DNA of 64,000 nt from Ricordea florida (GCA_949710005.1 OX453276.1:27652113-27716112); one strand, 5' to 3'. Shown: positions 8,701-18,288, counted from the stretch's first letter. A program made the numbers and translations. The notes: a model not told the origin generated them from the sequence alone.

Positions 8701-10722
8701 GAGAACTTTCAAGATTTCAAGTCTTCCGAGCTGAGCTGCAAGGTGTATTGGTGTTTCGCCAAACGCATTTTTCGTATTGACATAGATCCCTCTCTGGACC
8801 AAAAACGATACAATTTCTTTGTATCCCAGAATTGAAGCCACGTGCAGCATTGTGGACGAACAGTGAATTTTTCTAACTTGATCGATACGTTGGACCGACA
8901 ACGATAAAGATGATGAAACTGCACTGAGAAGAATCTCCCTCTTAAATTCCTTTCTAGCAACAATATTTTCGCAAGGTTGACTAATGTGGCTGATATTTGC
9001 GCCCGCATCATAAAATACCTGAAGGGTCGCAAGGTGACCACCGATAACCGCAAGAAAGGCCGGCGTGAAGCCTTTGTCATCTTCCATGTCCACAAAATTA
9101 AAATATGGAGCTAAGAGTTTTGCAGTATTTGGATTTTCAAGTTGAGCAGCCTTATGAAGTATTGTCTCTTGTCTTGCTGAAATACTCGTCCAATTTGAAT
9201 GCTTCGATGCTAAAAAATGAAACTCCTTGACAAAAAGATCGACCATACCACTGCAGGAGATAAAGTTAGCTAATCTGTATGCGGATTCTTGGTCCAAGAT
9301 AGCGTACCGCTTAATAAAATAACTCGACAACATCTTACATCCTCTCTTGAAAGAAACGTAAAAGGCAGCTCCTTCGTTTCCATTGGACTTGAGCCAGTCA
9401 GTAACAGTCTGATGGTAAATGGTCACTGTGTCGTTATCACCACCATAAAGTAAAAAATGCGAGAGTTTGTTAAACTTTTGTAGGAATCCAAACTCGTAAT
9501 CGAGATCAGATTGCTGGCCCTTTAGTATTTCGTACACCTCAAACTTGGTAAGCGGTACCGAACTGTATACGAGTATCTCAAGAATTCCCCGAACGTCTTC
9601 AAACTTCTCTTCCACTGGAAAAACTCGTTCAAAATACCTGCTGTAAGCACCAGCCAATGAGGACGGCAAAGATGTACCGTAGCTGCTCTGGTTCCCTGAG
9701 TCCACCACCCAAACTTGTAGCAATGCCTTCACAAACATGAAATTTCCCTCACTCCGGTGTACAAGCTCTTCGATTAACGACCAAAACGGCGTGCTCTCGG
9801 TTAATCCAGTTAGCCACCTAGGAGCAAAGGCAAAAAAGCGCGATTGGTGTCGATACAGCACTTTTGTCAGGTAAGAATCAATATCTTGCAATGTTCGACT
9901 ATCGTTTGGCTGGAGATCGAACTTAGATATGTGTCTACTGGATAGCTGCTGTGCAGTTGGAAGTGCTCGTGACGTAACAACCAATTTCAACCACATTGGA
10001 AACTCGTGCAGCAGGTCATTAAGCAGAGCCACTATAGCGCTTGATCTCGAGGTTTCCACTGGAAAGCATTCATCCTGGCCGTCAAGAATAATGTATCGAT
10101 ATTCCGTGAAATCTGATCCGAAAATTTTTTTGAGCGGCTGAATAATTGATTCTAGAAAGCACGCAGATGCATCATGATCACAGAGTTTGTCCAACGTCCG
10201 CTTAATTACAGAATTGTCGTCTCTCAGAAGGCGCTCATACTCAACCACTCTAGAGGCAATCATTCGTGCTAGGTTTCGCACGAACTTTGCAGCGTCTTGC
10301 GTCGTCCTGTTTGAATAGGTGCAGACGTGATATCCGAGAATAGACTTGTGTATGACAAAAGACGAAGTTTGAGAGCAGATTAGCTGAGCTAGCAGCGCTG
10401 ACTTTCCGGAGCCAGGAGGACCTTGTATGACGACACCAGTGAGATTTGGTTGAGTCTCCATTATCTTTTCCAGCTCATGGAAAACCCATTTTCTGCCAGT
10501 GAAGTGTTTTCTTGCGAGGTCTAAACGTGGGCTAAAATCAAATTCGAGAAGGGATGGAAAAAAACTATCATCTTCCAGTTTGAAACCACATTCTGTCAAA
10601 AAAGTAGAGAAAAAAAACGTGACGTTAGCGATTTCATAATACAGAAATGGCCAGCAGTGTACGATGAGAAAAATGATATCAAAAATGCTTATAGTATAGC
10701 TTATAGTTTCTAGAAGGGCCAT
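5704..10722 (-). CDS. TANC-like STAND NTPase with ankyrin repeats (1672 aa)
   Basis: A single uninterrupted frame. Residues 8-42 are hydrophobic (one or two membrane segments or an N-terminal anchor). A P-loop NTPase follows: Walker A GPPGSGKS at 101-108, Walker B YRYIILDGQDE at about 208-218, and VVTSR at about 248-252. The module resembles the STAND NTPase of TANC1/TANC2 scaffolds (FPMWLKLVVTSR matches that family's pattern). Ankyrin repeats run from about 516 to 905 and again at about 1240-1380 (TALHLAAIRGH, TGLHLATNLGF, SALHIAACSN). The last 270 residues are unrecognised. Such NTPase-ankyrin proteins act as scaffolds or signalling switches; the specific role here is unknown. The lack of introns in 5 kb suggests one giant exon or retroposition. 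A CXorf38-like gene lies upstream on the same strand. Confidence 0.85.
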   Translation of the reverse strand: MALLETISYTISIFDIIFLIVHCWPFLYYEIANVTFFFSTFLTECGFKLEDDSFFPSLLEFDFSPRLDLARKHFTGRKWVFHELEKIMETQPNLTGVVIQGPPGSGKSALLAQLICSQTSSFVIHKSILGYHVCTYSNRTTQDAAKFVRNLARMIASRVVEYERLLRDDNSVIKRTLDKLCDHDASACFLESIIQPLKKIFGSDFTEYRYIILDGQDECFPVETSRSSAIVALLNDLLHEFPMWLKLVVTSRALPTAQQLSSRHISKFDLQPNDSRTLQDIDSYLTKVLYRHQSRFFAFAPRWLTGLTESTPFWSLIEELVHRSEGNFMFVKALLQVWVVDSGNQSSYGTSLPSSLAGAYSRYFERVFPVEEKFEDVRGILEILVYSSVPLTKFEVYEILKGQQSDLDYEFGFLQKFNKLSHFLLYGGDNDTVTIYHQTVTDWLKSNGNEGAAFYVSFKRGCKMLSSYFIKRYAILDQESAYRLANFISCSGMVDLFVKEFHFLASKHSNWTSISARQETILHKAAQLENPNTAKLLAPYFNFVDMEDDKGFTPAFLAVIGGHLATLQVFYDAGANISHISQPCENIVARKEFKREILLSAVSSSLSLSVQRIDQVRKIHCSSTMLHVASILGYKEIVSFLVQRGIYVNTKNAFGETPIHLAAQLGRLEILKVLHSFGAKLDELTLKYAAFGGDNIEVVDYLLRAGQNDHCPQNSRLICDGVSIYREKEAIMCLNTALHLAAIRGHIRVTEILLASQQPSVNCTNIFGYPPLHHAVYSGDLKLVELFINQGMSPDVPCILPAGHCQFKPKEMTHFERKEWSLTKDCPCGFTGLHLATNLGFLDVATTLLNIGADVDKRDCFGVSALHIAACSNQLRLCQLLKHRGAAIDARSHNGSTPYHSAAVCGSVDVFREFDNLGPRVQDSDGLSVLHYAVKDVRPPTPCENFETYKRHLGDLHFGKDKNGLFTDTWNLTWLYSLSHLLHRTPKEKLHSIVDREGKTLLHYLAERGLYAGLLFADALRVISPGDMVKVDKSGHTALDLAIISLDNYLSFNTVTHVSYNEYMTMMSGDYDFFVRLLLHFFYTDDLYKEHLCFRFVRNYKKLIKHKQRVGAFLVDMIRNLSCWNSGSLVLNYLQSPSSSFFAYELIKYNVSIPMVCGGLFNESIYHLLAYRMSDFTCFHWVDVRHWVHAYFHPLHLVYDVETKGTGPLAFAFSAIPSRKAFVDTCMDKEGYNALQRAAQGSNLAAIKMFVGWGANLEVLSPGGYDLLHLVVLYAIKAYYVGGEQGSIPQSVLLSQRDDAELASQVAIFFLQHLTVAEDSFYVACNAELTLYHLAASRGMASLIKYFITEDSWLHVVRCEDKYGVTPLYLAHLYGNLNSDHAFRHSKICKCDNAWADIASLLNVKGLIYCPYRDAERFLIYHYLYGHFQDSFRLDFNGDTFQILRTYSFLLQTECQRYLKGRVDRYYSILHSRLHHFSKTLFYLALLYPYEFYPIYMEVRKAIQIYHDLFTIESYVENTSRENKRISRLRHRAAMTGAQFVLYDRISGLDILHVPFMTNNKPMIFEVIWRLLNDILDHLIEDCAIAFIKNYIELSFKTYVKEQIPKVKIHQLTWPPKGLRFVRERMGWEREKDEHSWPVRFLVRMALNDTAEYNYLKVLNVGLLSDLIEVPT

Positions 10723-11567
10723 GGTAGTATGGCAGATTGGGCGAACATGGCCAAAATAATTGTGTTGGGGAAAATTTTCTGGGGCATCTGGTGCAGAAAA
10801 CGCCTCACTTCAGTCAAAGCACTTCTAGCTTACTTCAACTTTTCTAATTATTATAAAACTCCTCATGCATAATTTGACAAAGATTCCAAAGAAATTTTGC
10901 CAAATAAGTCTGCGATCACGGTTAAAAGGCCCATTCACACCAGAAAACGACTTCTTCCGATTCTGCCAACTGAGATGAAAACGTATACAAATTGTGTAAA
11001 CTATCAATGATGGTCGTCCATTCTATCCATAAATAATCACCCTGTCTAGGTGGATATATCCCTGGTCATACCTTGAGCGATTTTCAATAGTTACCTTTTA
11101 CAAGGTACCTATTAGTGTAAGCACTGGTCAAAACAATTCGATTTCGAATCTATGGGATTCAGCATTTTGGTATTTAAGTTCCCAAAACAGGTGAGCTGTT
11201 GTTAGTTAGCGTACATGGTTGGCGTTAAAAAGAGACTGGAGAAGGATCCGGCGACTTCCCTCGAACTCCTCTTCCGCTTCCTTCTTTGAACGCCGACCAC
11301 AAGGGCTTGTAGTTAGTAGCCACGAGCGCATGCAAGTGGTATTAAAAGTCACATTTTCTTTTGCATTTAAGATACATCCAAAACATCTTTTATATGCTGA
11401 GACTTTTTGGAATTACCGAAAGTTACATCCCTAAATCGTTGCAAAAGTTTTATTTTGGGAAACCTGAACCCTTTTAAATCCTACTCTAAAAGCTGATCCT
11501 AGCAAATGTACAAAAGTTCTAAATTACTTACAATCAACAAATTCAAACGAAGATAAAATATGACAAC
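10723..11567. other. Intergenic between two minus-strand host genes
   Basis: No coding sequence is convincing. It should contain the 5' region of the TANC-like gene and the 3' untranslated region of the CXorf38-like gene. Confidence 0.4.
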
Positions 11568-12533
11568 TTAGCAAAGACAACAATGCGAACCTTCTTTGTA
11601 AACACCATGGCCCAACATTTGAATTAGGCAGAGAAAGCAAAACACCCATAGCATGCGTCTGTAGAATGATGCAGGTAAATTGGCAACGATAGATATAACG
11701 CCAAGGAAAACAGCACACAACCAAGTGAAGGATACCCAAGGCATGGGCCTTGCCTCAATTGGTTTATCATGTAGCCTTCTTAGCGTTAATCTCACTTCAC
11801 ATAACAAGTCTTCTACGTCTTCCATATTAGCTCTTAGCGCATCCCGTTCCTGTTGAATCAGCTCGTGGTATCGTGTCAGGAGGTCTAATTCATTCCTCTG
11901 TAAAGTAATTACATCTAGATCTCCTAGCTGCTGGATGTTCTGCAATGCGTTAACCACGTGAGGATCATTGACAAGTGCAGGGTCCTGTAGAAGGTGTTGT
12001 ATAGCATCCAAAGATGCCGTAGCACAGTCATCAGTGATTCTGAGACGAGGTGCATGACCCCAATTCGCATTTCTTACTTGCTTTACGTCTTGAACAAGAC
12101 GCTCTTCTACTGTAAAAAAAGTGCAACATTGTAGCAGATTGAGGAGTCCCGATGCATCGATTGTGTTGGCGTCAATGCGAGCGTGACGTTGGCCTCCCAG
12201 ATCACGTATGAACGCCTTGGCAATCTCCCATGGTCCAGTTACAGGATCATGCCACAGAGTGCTGTCTGACTGACTCCATATCACGTTGTTTCCATTGCGA
12301 TGAAAGTTGGCAATTGCATTTGCCCATTTACACCTGCGCATGTCATGTCTTCGTGGGGCGTCAGCGCATGTGCAAATCTTTCCGGGTCCAACAATAGCTT
12401 GTAAGCGGCCATAAAAGGTCTGCACTTGGTCTGCTATGAAAGGTCTTACTCCATCGCACATGATGGACAGAGCGTGGCCAACTTTGTTCCAGTTTCTATA
12501 TTCGACATCGTTAAATCGTTGAAGCCAATCCAT
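11568..12533 (-). CDS. CXorf38-like protein with C-terminal membrane anchor (321 aa)
   Basis: The N-terminal 110 residues follow the pattern of vertebrate CXorf38: an EYRNWNKVGHAL start helix, a Cys/His segment (CTCADAPRRHDMRRC) and W-rich GPWEIAKAFI, followed by a helical domain with the LVQDVKQVRNANWGHAP segment (HEPN-like R-N-x-x-x-H). Residues about 205-258 are a likely coiled coil and 267-308 contain two hydrophobic segments, then a Cys-rich tail. CXorf38 function is not established; the R-N-H motif resembles HEPN RNases or their inactive relatives. The start at 12,533 immediately follows an upstream stop and fits the family N-terminus. It is encoded in one exon. Confidence 0.7.
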   Translation of the reverse strand: MDWLQRFNDVEYRNWNKVGHALSIMCDGVRPFIADQVQTFYGRLQAIVGPGKICTCADAPRRHDMRRCKWANAIANFHRNGNNVIWSQSDSTLWHDPVTGPWEIAKAFIRDLGGQRHARIDANTIDASGLLNLLQCCTFFTVEERLVQDVKQVRNANWGHAPRLRITDDCATASLDAIQHLLQDPALVNDPHVVNALQNIQQLGDLDVITLQRNELDLLTRYHELIQQERDALRANMEDVEDLLCEVRLTLRRLHDKPIEARPMPWVSFTWLCAVFLGVISIVANLPASFYRRMLWVFCFLCLIQMLGHGVYKEGSHCCLC

Positions 12534-13200
12534 TTATGAGGTCAAAAGAGATGGAATGGTTGACTTCCGAACAATTGCTGATGGACAGACTTCTAAAAGA
12601 TGACGCTGCAAGAGATAACAAAAAATCATCAGTACGAAAACTGAAACGGTGCCAATTCTGCAATCGTATGGATTTTTTTTATTTTCATAGTAGTTGCAGA
12701 GCCCTTTACAATTGACAGTGGAAAGACGTGCCTGACTTGACAACTAACCCTGGAAAATTTCTTGTCAAATGTTTCTATTCAGTGTCACGTGTTATTTGGT
12801 CGATTTTATAACTGTTAAATCGCTTTTATCAATGCTATTTCTTTCCAGTTGATTGTGGATTGATGCATTATTTTCATTTCTCGCATAGAAAAGGCTTTTA
12901 TATATTTGTATTGACTGTGTAAAGTCAGTGTGACACGCTTCCTGATATTACCAATTGTTCATCTTTTCTTCTTCCCACTAGTGTTTAATCTTAGAGCACT
13001 ACGAACCAAACCTGATGTACAAAGTTCTGAAAAGAACTATTATTGACGTTGGTAGTGAATCATGTAAGCCTTTACAAAAATATTAATATCCCGAGGGCTA
13101 ATTGCAATATTTCTGTTGTCAAACTGCTTCAAAGACATGCTGGAAGGAGATCTATCCGATTCATTTGAAACTGGATGCGTTTTGTCTTTCTGCCAAACAA
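12534..13200. other. Upstream region of the CXorf38-like gene
   Basis: Likely promoter or 5' untranslated sequence of the minus-strand gene at 12,533. A 69-codon frame abutting the start (12,534-12,743) has no recognisable features and is probably non-coding. No repeat was recognised. Confidence 0.35.
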
Positions 13201-13206
13201 AATCGA

Positions 13207-13375
13207 AGTAATCGCATTGATTGAGTTCGATTGGTTCGATTGAGTTCGCTAATCGAACTCACCGAAAAGTTCCACTTCGATACTGTTCGATTACCGAACC
13301 AATCGAAAAACAATCCGACCAATCGGGTTCGATTGAGTTCGATTGATTTTTGGTTCGGTTTTGTTCCATTGACTA
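13207..13375. repeat. TTCGATTGAGTTCGATT-type repeat with inverted halves
   Basis: Short units TTCGATTG/AGTTCGATTGG repeat in both orientations around 13,255-13,300, so the tract can fold on itself. Confidence 0.7.
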
Positions 13376-13519
13376 CGCTGGGTTTAAATATACAAAGAAG
13401 CCTCTGAGAAGCAGGAAGTAGAAGAGGGATATCTGCGATGCTCAGCAGACGTTACTAACCTAGGTTAAATTACGTGTGCGACGCAGGCTACAGTCACCAG
13501 TAGCTAAGTATCAGCTAAG

Positions 13520-13745
13520 TATCGGCAGAATGTCGGTGGCCTATCGATCGACATGTCGGCCGACAATCAGACAACCACTCTCGGTCGACATATCGACCGA
13601 CACGCGACCGATATACCGGCCGATATGTCGACCTCCATAACCCGGTCGAGTGTCGGTCGATACATCGGTCGAGTGTCGGTCGATATGTCTACCGATATAT
13701 CGGTCGAGTGTCGGTCGATATGTCGATCGATATGTCGGTCGAGGG
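13520..13745. repeat. TCGGTCGATATG minisatellite
   Basis: About ten imperfect units of (A)TATGTCGGTCGAGTGTCGG alternate with GTCGATATATCGG. The unit is near-palindromic (CGATATATCG), so both strands show spurious open frames. The first part is in inverted orientation relative to the second, with the switch near 13,640. Confidence 0.85.
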
Positions 13746-13859
13746 GAGCACAAAATACACATGCCCCCTTCTTTAGAACTACCAGCACCCAGATGATCGA
13801 AATTGGCAAACGTTAACAGTTATTAAGACTCCTGGGTTCTAACTAATCAGAGAGTTTTA

Positions 13860-14555
13860 AAACGAATCATGGAGTTTGAAGCGATTGACCCTTGTCATAG
13901 CTGGTGCCTGGGAATATGTATTGAGTTTGATTGTGGAAAACACACTAGTCAAAGCTCTCCTTGCGAGCACTCTCATAAGTGACCAGCTCTAGTTACGGCC
14001 AGCTTTATGTAGTAAAGCAGTCTAACAAAGTCAGCTAAATATTCTCTACACAGATTTAGAGTCATTTGCTAACTCTATTAATTCTCTGCATACACATGAT
14101 TTAATTACAGTGCAAAGCCACTACTCTTCGAAACCTGCCCCACGCATATAAGAAAATGAGACCTCTCCGGAGAATGTTGCACTCAGACAACATTGTCAAA
14201 AGCGCTAATTCTCATTGAATTCATTTTCGTTTATTTTAAACCAAACTTTGGAGTTTGAAGCGATCTACCCTTGTCATAGCTACTGCGTGCGAACATGTAA
14301 CGGTAAACACAGTCGAAGCTCTCCTTGTGACTACTTTCGTAAGCGACCAGCTTCAGATAACTAAGTTAACTGAATGATTTAAAGTCATTTGCTAACCATT
14401 TAATTCACTGTATACGCACAATTTAATTAGAGTGCAAAGCCACTACTTTTCGAAGCCTGCCCCACGCATATAAGAAAATAATACATTACAGAATACTGCA
14501 CTCAGACAAGATTGTCAAAGGCATTCATTTTCATTCCATTCATTCATTTTTGGTT
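13860..14555 (+). repeat. Tandem duplication of a 320-370 bp unit
   Basis: Unit 1 (about 13,860-14,230) and unit 2 (about 14,235-14,555) share GGAGTTTGAAGCGAT(T/C), CTTGTCATAGCT, AAGCTCTCCTTG, GTGCAAAGCCACTACT and CTGCCCCACGCATATAAGA in the same order. It is non-coding, with no recognised family. Confidence 0.8.
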
Positions 14556-14929
14556 CATTTTATTTATTGAGAAGTGTTACTATACAATGCACAAACGTCC
14601 ACTATCCGCGAATAGCGAAAGCTAAACGAGGCGGTTAGTGTAAAAGAGATACATTATGCTAATATTGACAAGTACCTTCAAAGACAGACTTATTGCAAGT
14701 AACTTAGAAATTAAAAACTGATTCATTAGCAATGAATGATCTATCAATAAACAACTAATTCAATGAAACAAGCCACCAGTAATTGTAAAGAAGGGTGCAT
14801 GTGAAAATGGTAATTAAGAGTATTGTAATTATATCATGCAATAATTAGGGGGTATTCAAATTCGAAATTATTGAATGAGCCTCCACATGATGATCATTTC
14901 TGAACCCCAAGCACAGTACACTTAAGAAG

Positions 14930-16136
14930 GAATTTCATGAACTTGTTGTTTAATATATTTCAACGCTCTTTTCGTGAGCTTACGCCAAGTAAACGATTTT
15001 AAATATAAGTTCAGTCTGGATTTCTTGATAAAAAAAAGTTCTTAGCAAAAAATCAGTCAACTATGACAATGAATACCAAGTTACGCTTTCTCTTACCAAT
15101 TTTAAAACAGCCTTTCATCCTTCAAGAGTACAAATTTAAAAGCCATCAAAAAGGAGAATGGATGAGTAAAGGTATTGTGAACTAGCTTAGTTGATACCAG
15201 AGTTGACTGTTTACTCCACGAGACTCTACATAGGAAACAACTCTATGACATCTCGATTTCTTTAAAATAACCAATTTTGTTGACGATCAATTATGGTAAA
15301 GTGACTAAATTTATGCAGGATTAAGAAATATAGAAACACGTAAACTAACGGCCATCTCGTAAGAAGGCATAAAAAGTGATATCGTAGCTACTTCTGTAGC
15401 TACTTTTACTTTGTTTAGCTTGGTAATAAAGTCTGCACAATTCTATGTCACATTGACCAAGTATTTGATTAACTAGTTTAATTATTTTAAATTGTGTTGA
15501 CATAAGCGCCATCTGTTCTCGCTCGCAGATTCACAGAAATGACGTACTGCAGTGTGACGGCTTCAGATGCTTTAACGCAAAAGAGTATACCCTTGATAAC
15601 CCTTAATTTATGTTAAGCTTGTCTGTGTACGATTTTCCCGTACACGCTTAGCTTGAACAGAAAATGGCAGAGCCACTTCGGCTTTGACACTAAGATTCGC
15701 CTAAGAACTTAAGCAAGTATCTGTGATAAATTTCACCAAAGTGCATCTTAATGCACCTCTATAAGTTAAGGCCTGCATTCACCTACGAACTGCGAATCTG
15801 CTTCGTGATATTAAACTTTACAGAGCGAGATGCAAAGTGCAATGTATGAAATTACGACTTCTGCATCATTATACAAACAGACCATCATGAGCAAAATCAG
15901 TCTCGGAAGGAAGGACATTTGGAAAGCTGAGCAAGATAATGCTAACAAAACAAAGATGTTACCTTCTGGTATGACCTGGTTTGCTAAACAAGAAACAAAT
16001 GAAAGCAAATCCCTGGCCTCTTTAAACGCGATAATAATTCAGCGTTGTGTTTTCACTTGCCCTGTCTTCCCTGGCGGCACTTTTGAGGCTGTTGGTGACG
16101 TCATCCCTCACGGACGAGTACCCAGAACATTTTGGA
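14930..16136 (+). repeat. Unclassified long dispersed repeat A, copy 1
   Basis: Shares ordered blocks with 16,352-16,976 plus 35,632-36,715 (one copy split by the Polinton) and with 42,570-43,910. Examples are AAGCCATCAAAAAGGAGAATGG, TAGCTACTTCTGTAGCTACTT and CATAAGCGCCATCTGTTCTC. It ends where a LINE reverse-transcriptase fragment begins, so it may be a LINE 3' region; no coding sequence of its own is clear. Confidence 0.7.
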
Positions 16137-16410
16137 ATCAGTATTACTGACTTATGGTCTTGCTGCCTGGGGGCAGGCGTGTAAAACTCGTCTTAATAAA
16201 ATACTTATTCTCCAGAAAAAGGCACTTCGTATGATGTGTTTTGCTAACAGACTCGATCATGCAATTCCCTTATTTCTTTACGCCAATATCTTACCAATAA
16301 ATTCTCTTTATTACGAATCAGTTTCACATGTAATGCACGACATCAATAAAAACTTGTTGTTCAATATGAACGCTCTTTTCGTGAGCTTACGCCAGTACGT
16401 CGGGACCTAA
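16137..16410 (+). pseudogene. Non-LTR retrotransposon RT C-terminal fragment
   Basis: The frame reads TYGLAAWGQA, LNKILILQKKALRMM, HAIPLFLYANILP and YYESVSHVMHDIN, the familiar thumb-region pattern of CR1/jockey-group LINE reverse transcriptases. The catalytic palm is missing and the frame stops at 16,410. It lies directly upstream of copy 2 of repeat A. Confidence 0.7.
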
Positions 16411-16976
16411 GGAGCTCCATAATTTTGTGCCAAGCCTAGTAAACGATTTCAAATATAAGTTCAGTCTTGATTTCTTGACATAAAAATTCCCAGCAAAAAA
16501 ATCAGTCAACTATGACAATGAATGCTAAGTTACGCTTTCTTTTACCAATTTTAAAACAGCCTTTCATCCTTCAAGAGTAGAAATTTAAAAGCCACCAAAA
16601 AGGAGAATGGATGAGTAAAGGAACTGTCAACTAGCTTAGTTGATACCAGAGTTGATTGTTTACTCCACAAGACTCCACAGAGAAAACAACTCTATACACC
16701 TTATTCCAAAATGGCGGAAGATACATTATTCTTTTGTCTTCATGTTAATTGGCCCTCATTGCCTCGATCGCAACTGCAGAATTTAAAAGAATCTTTGGCT
16801 TAAAACGAGGCAATGAGGGCCAATTCAACATATAGGCAAAAGAATAATATATTTTCGGCCATTTTGGAATAAGGTGTATGACAGCTCGATTTCTTAATAA
16901 CCAATTTTGTTGACGTTCAATCTAAGTGAATTTACGCATGATTAAGAAATATAGAAACAAGCAAAACTAACTAACA
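16352..16976 (+). repeat. Repeat A, copy 2, left half
   Basis: Continues the same order of blocks as 14,935-15,345 and is cut by the Polinton. The right half resumes at 35,632. A 188-bp MITE is inserted at 16,692. Confidence 0.7.
16692..16879. mobile_element. Palindromic MITE with TA-type target
   Basis: Ends are TACACCTTATTCCAAAATGG and its reverse complement, and internal arms (ATTGGCCCTCATTGCCTCG) are also inverted, so nearly the whole element folds into one hairpin. Comparison with repeat A copy 1 (AACTCTATGACA) shows the empty site and a TA-like duplication, consistent with a Tc1/mariner-mobilised MITE. Confidence 0.85.
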
Positions 16977-17171
16977 AGAGAGTAAGATATCACTGATACG
17001 AGGACAAAATATTTAATAAAAAAATTGTTCAAGGATTTATCAGAAAATTAAACAGAGATTTTTTCCCGTTTAAAAAAGTATCTGCAAATCCGCAAAAAAT
17101 AACCAAAGATTTATCAGAAAATTAAACAGAGATTTTTAATAAAGAAAATAAATTTTAATGTTAATTTAAAA
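16977..17171 (+). repeat. Polinton left terminal inverted repeat
   Basis: It matches, inverted, the outer and inner parts of 35,050-35,631: ATATCACTGATACGAGGAC, the GGATTTATCAGAAAATTAA block twice, and TTTAATGTTAATTTAAA at the inner edge. It lacks the 127-bp array present on the right. Confidence 0.9.
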
Positions 17172-17173
17172 GT
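17165..17173 (+). promoter_or_regulatory. Promoter motif TTTAAAAGT
   Basis: Variant of the element-wide TTTAAAGAT motif. It lies 28 bases before ATG 17,193 but only 16 before ATG 17,181, so spacing favours the inner start of the Cys-rich gene. Confidence 0.55.
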
Positions 17174-17192
17174 AAAACTTATGAAACTAAAA

Positions 17193-17597
17193 ATGGATAG
17201 TATACTAAAATTAAACCTTTATGAATTGAAATTTGTGGAATTAAAAAAAATTGTTAAAGCTCTGAAAATTAAAGGACGATCTAGAATGCGAAAAGAAGAT
17301 TTTATTAATGTTTTAAAAAAATTTCCAGATGAGGAGATTATTAAATTAATCCCAAAAGATATTAAAAATAATAATTATTATTATATTTGTATTCATGGAA
17401 AATGTAAATATTTCTGTAGAGAGTGCGGAGGAACACAAATATGTGAACATAATAAAATTAGGCCGTACTTTAAAGAATGTAAAGGTTCTCAAATATGTAT
17501 ACATGATATACAAAAGTATTTATGTAAAGAGTGTAAAGGTAAAGGAATATGTAAACACAATAGACAGAAGGCACATTGTAAAGAATGTAGAAAATAA
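17193..17597 (+). CDS. Cys-rich CKEC/ICxH repeat protein with SAP-like N-terminus
   Basis: 134 residues from the preferred start (138 from ATG 17,181). The N-terminal half (ILKLNLYELKFVELKKIV...RMRKEDFINVL) looks like a Rho-N/SAP-type helix-loop-helix and resembles the start of this element's PolB. The C-terminal half has three or four copies of a 19-residue unit with Cys and His (CKECKGxxICxH), probably metal-binding. Such repeats occur in proteins of large DNA viruses and related elements; their role is unknown, perhaps nucleic-acid binding. It is the leftmost gene, just inside the left terminal repeat, transcribed inward. Confidence 0.7.
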   Translation: MDSILKLNLYELKFVELKKIVKALKIKGRSRMRKEDFINVLKKFPDEEIIKLIPKDIKNNNYYYICIHGKCKYFCRECGGTQICEHNKIRPYFKECKGSQICIHDIQKYLCKECKGKGICKHNRQKAHCKECRK

Positions 17598-17617
17598 AAT
17601 TTGGATTTTAATGTTAA

Positions 17618-17626
17618 TTTAAAGAA
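17618..17626 (+). promoter_or_regulatory. Promoter motif TTTAAAGAA
   Basis: Placed 30 bases before ATG 17,648, followed by an AT-rich tract (ATATAAATATAAAAAAG). Confidence 0.6.
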
Positions 17627-17647
17627 TTAGATATAAATATAAAAAAG

Positions 17648-18247
17648 ATGGATATAGAATATATAGATAATCTTAATAAAGATAAAATGATTGAGTTTGA
17701 GTATTTTAATGAGGAAAAAATTAGTGTTCATGATTTTTTGAAGTCAATAAAGATGGATTTGTTACAAAATATTTCAAAAAATATTTGTTTTATTGATGAA
17801 TATAATGAAAATATTATATTTAGTTTTATCTATCATAATAATAGTGGTTATGAATGTTATTTTGATTTTTCTGGTAATATAAAAAATTTTGATATGGAAT
17901 ATATATTCACTGAAGATTCTGTTAAAGATTTAATAGATCTTGTTAAGGAAGATTATTATTATGATTATGGGATGGGATTATTTTATGGCGATGGTGATCT
18001 TATTGATTATTATGATTATGATGAAGATGATGATGATCAGATAGAATATAATATTAATAATTTTATTATTGATTCATTTAATGTTACTATATATACAAAT
18101 TCTGATAAGATATTACATAAACGTAAATTCTACAAAGACTTACATAATGATTTAATGGTTGTAGCATGGCATCAAGATAGAGTTTTAGATTGGTGTCTTG
18201 ATTTTGAAGAGTTAAGGGATTTGAAAAAAAGATGGAGTATTGATTAG
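17648..18247 (+). CDS. Acidic Polinton protein of unknown function, paralogue 1
   Basis: 199 residues, rich in Asp, Glu and Tyr, with a central YYDYDEDDDDQIEY acidic stretch and a conserved C-terminus (WCLDFEELRDLKKRWSID). No known domain was recognised. A second copy follows at 18,346-19,005; the last 40 residues and the 3' flank are almost identical, so the pair arose by tandem duplication. Low complexity leaves function open; an acidic mimic or a regulatory protein is conceivable but unsupported. Confidence 0.6.
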   Translation: MDIEYIDNLNKDKMIEFEYFNEEKISVHDFLKSIKMDLLQNISKNICFIDEYNENIIFSFIYHNNSGYECYFDFSGNIKNFDMEYIFTEDSVKDLIDLVKEDYYYDYGMGLFYGDGDLIDYYDYDEDDDDQIEYNINNFIIDSFNVTIYTNSDKILHKRKFYKDLHNDLMVVAWHQDRVLDWCLDFEELRDLKKRWSID

Positions 18248-18256
18248 AAATAATTA

Positions 18257-18288
18257 TGTTGTATAACACAAGTAAGTGTTACATAACA
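18257..18288 (+). terminator. Hairpin after paralogue 1
   Basis: Arms TGTTGTATAACAC and GTGTTACATAACA are nearly complementary around AAGTAA. The same hairpin follows paralogue 2 at 19,015-19,046 inside an identical 86-bp block. A role in 3' end formation is inferred from position only. Confidence 0.4.

Noticed and set aside
13541-13816. Arg/Asp-rich frames on both strands
   Set aside because: Reflect the self-complementary TCGGTCGATATG minisatellite.
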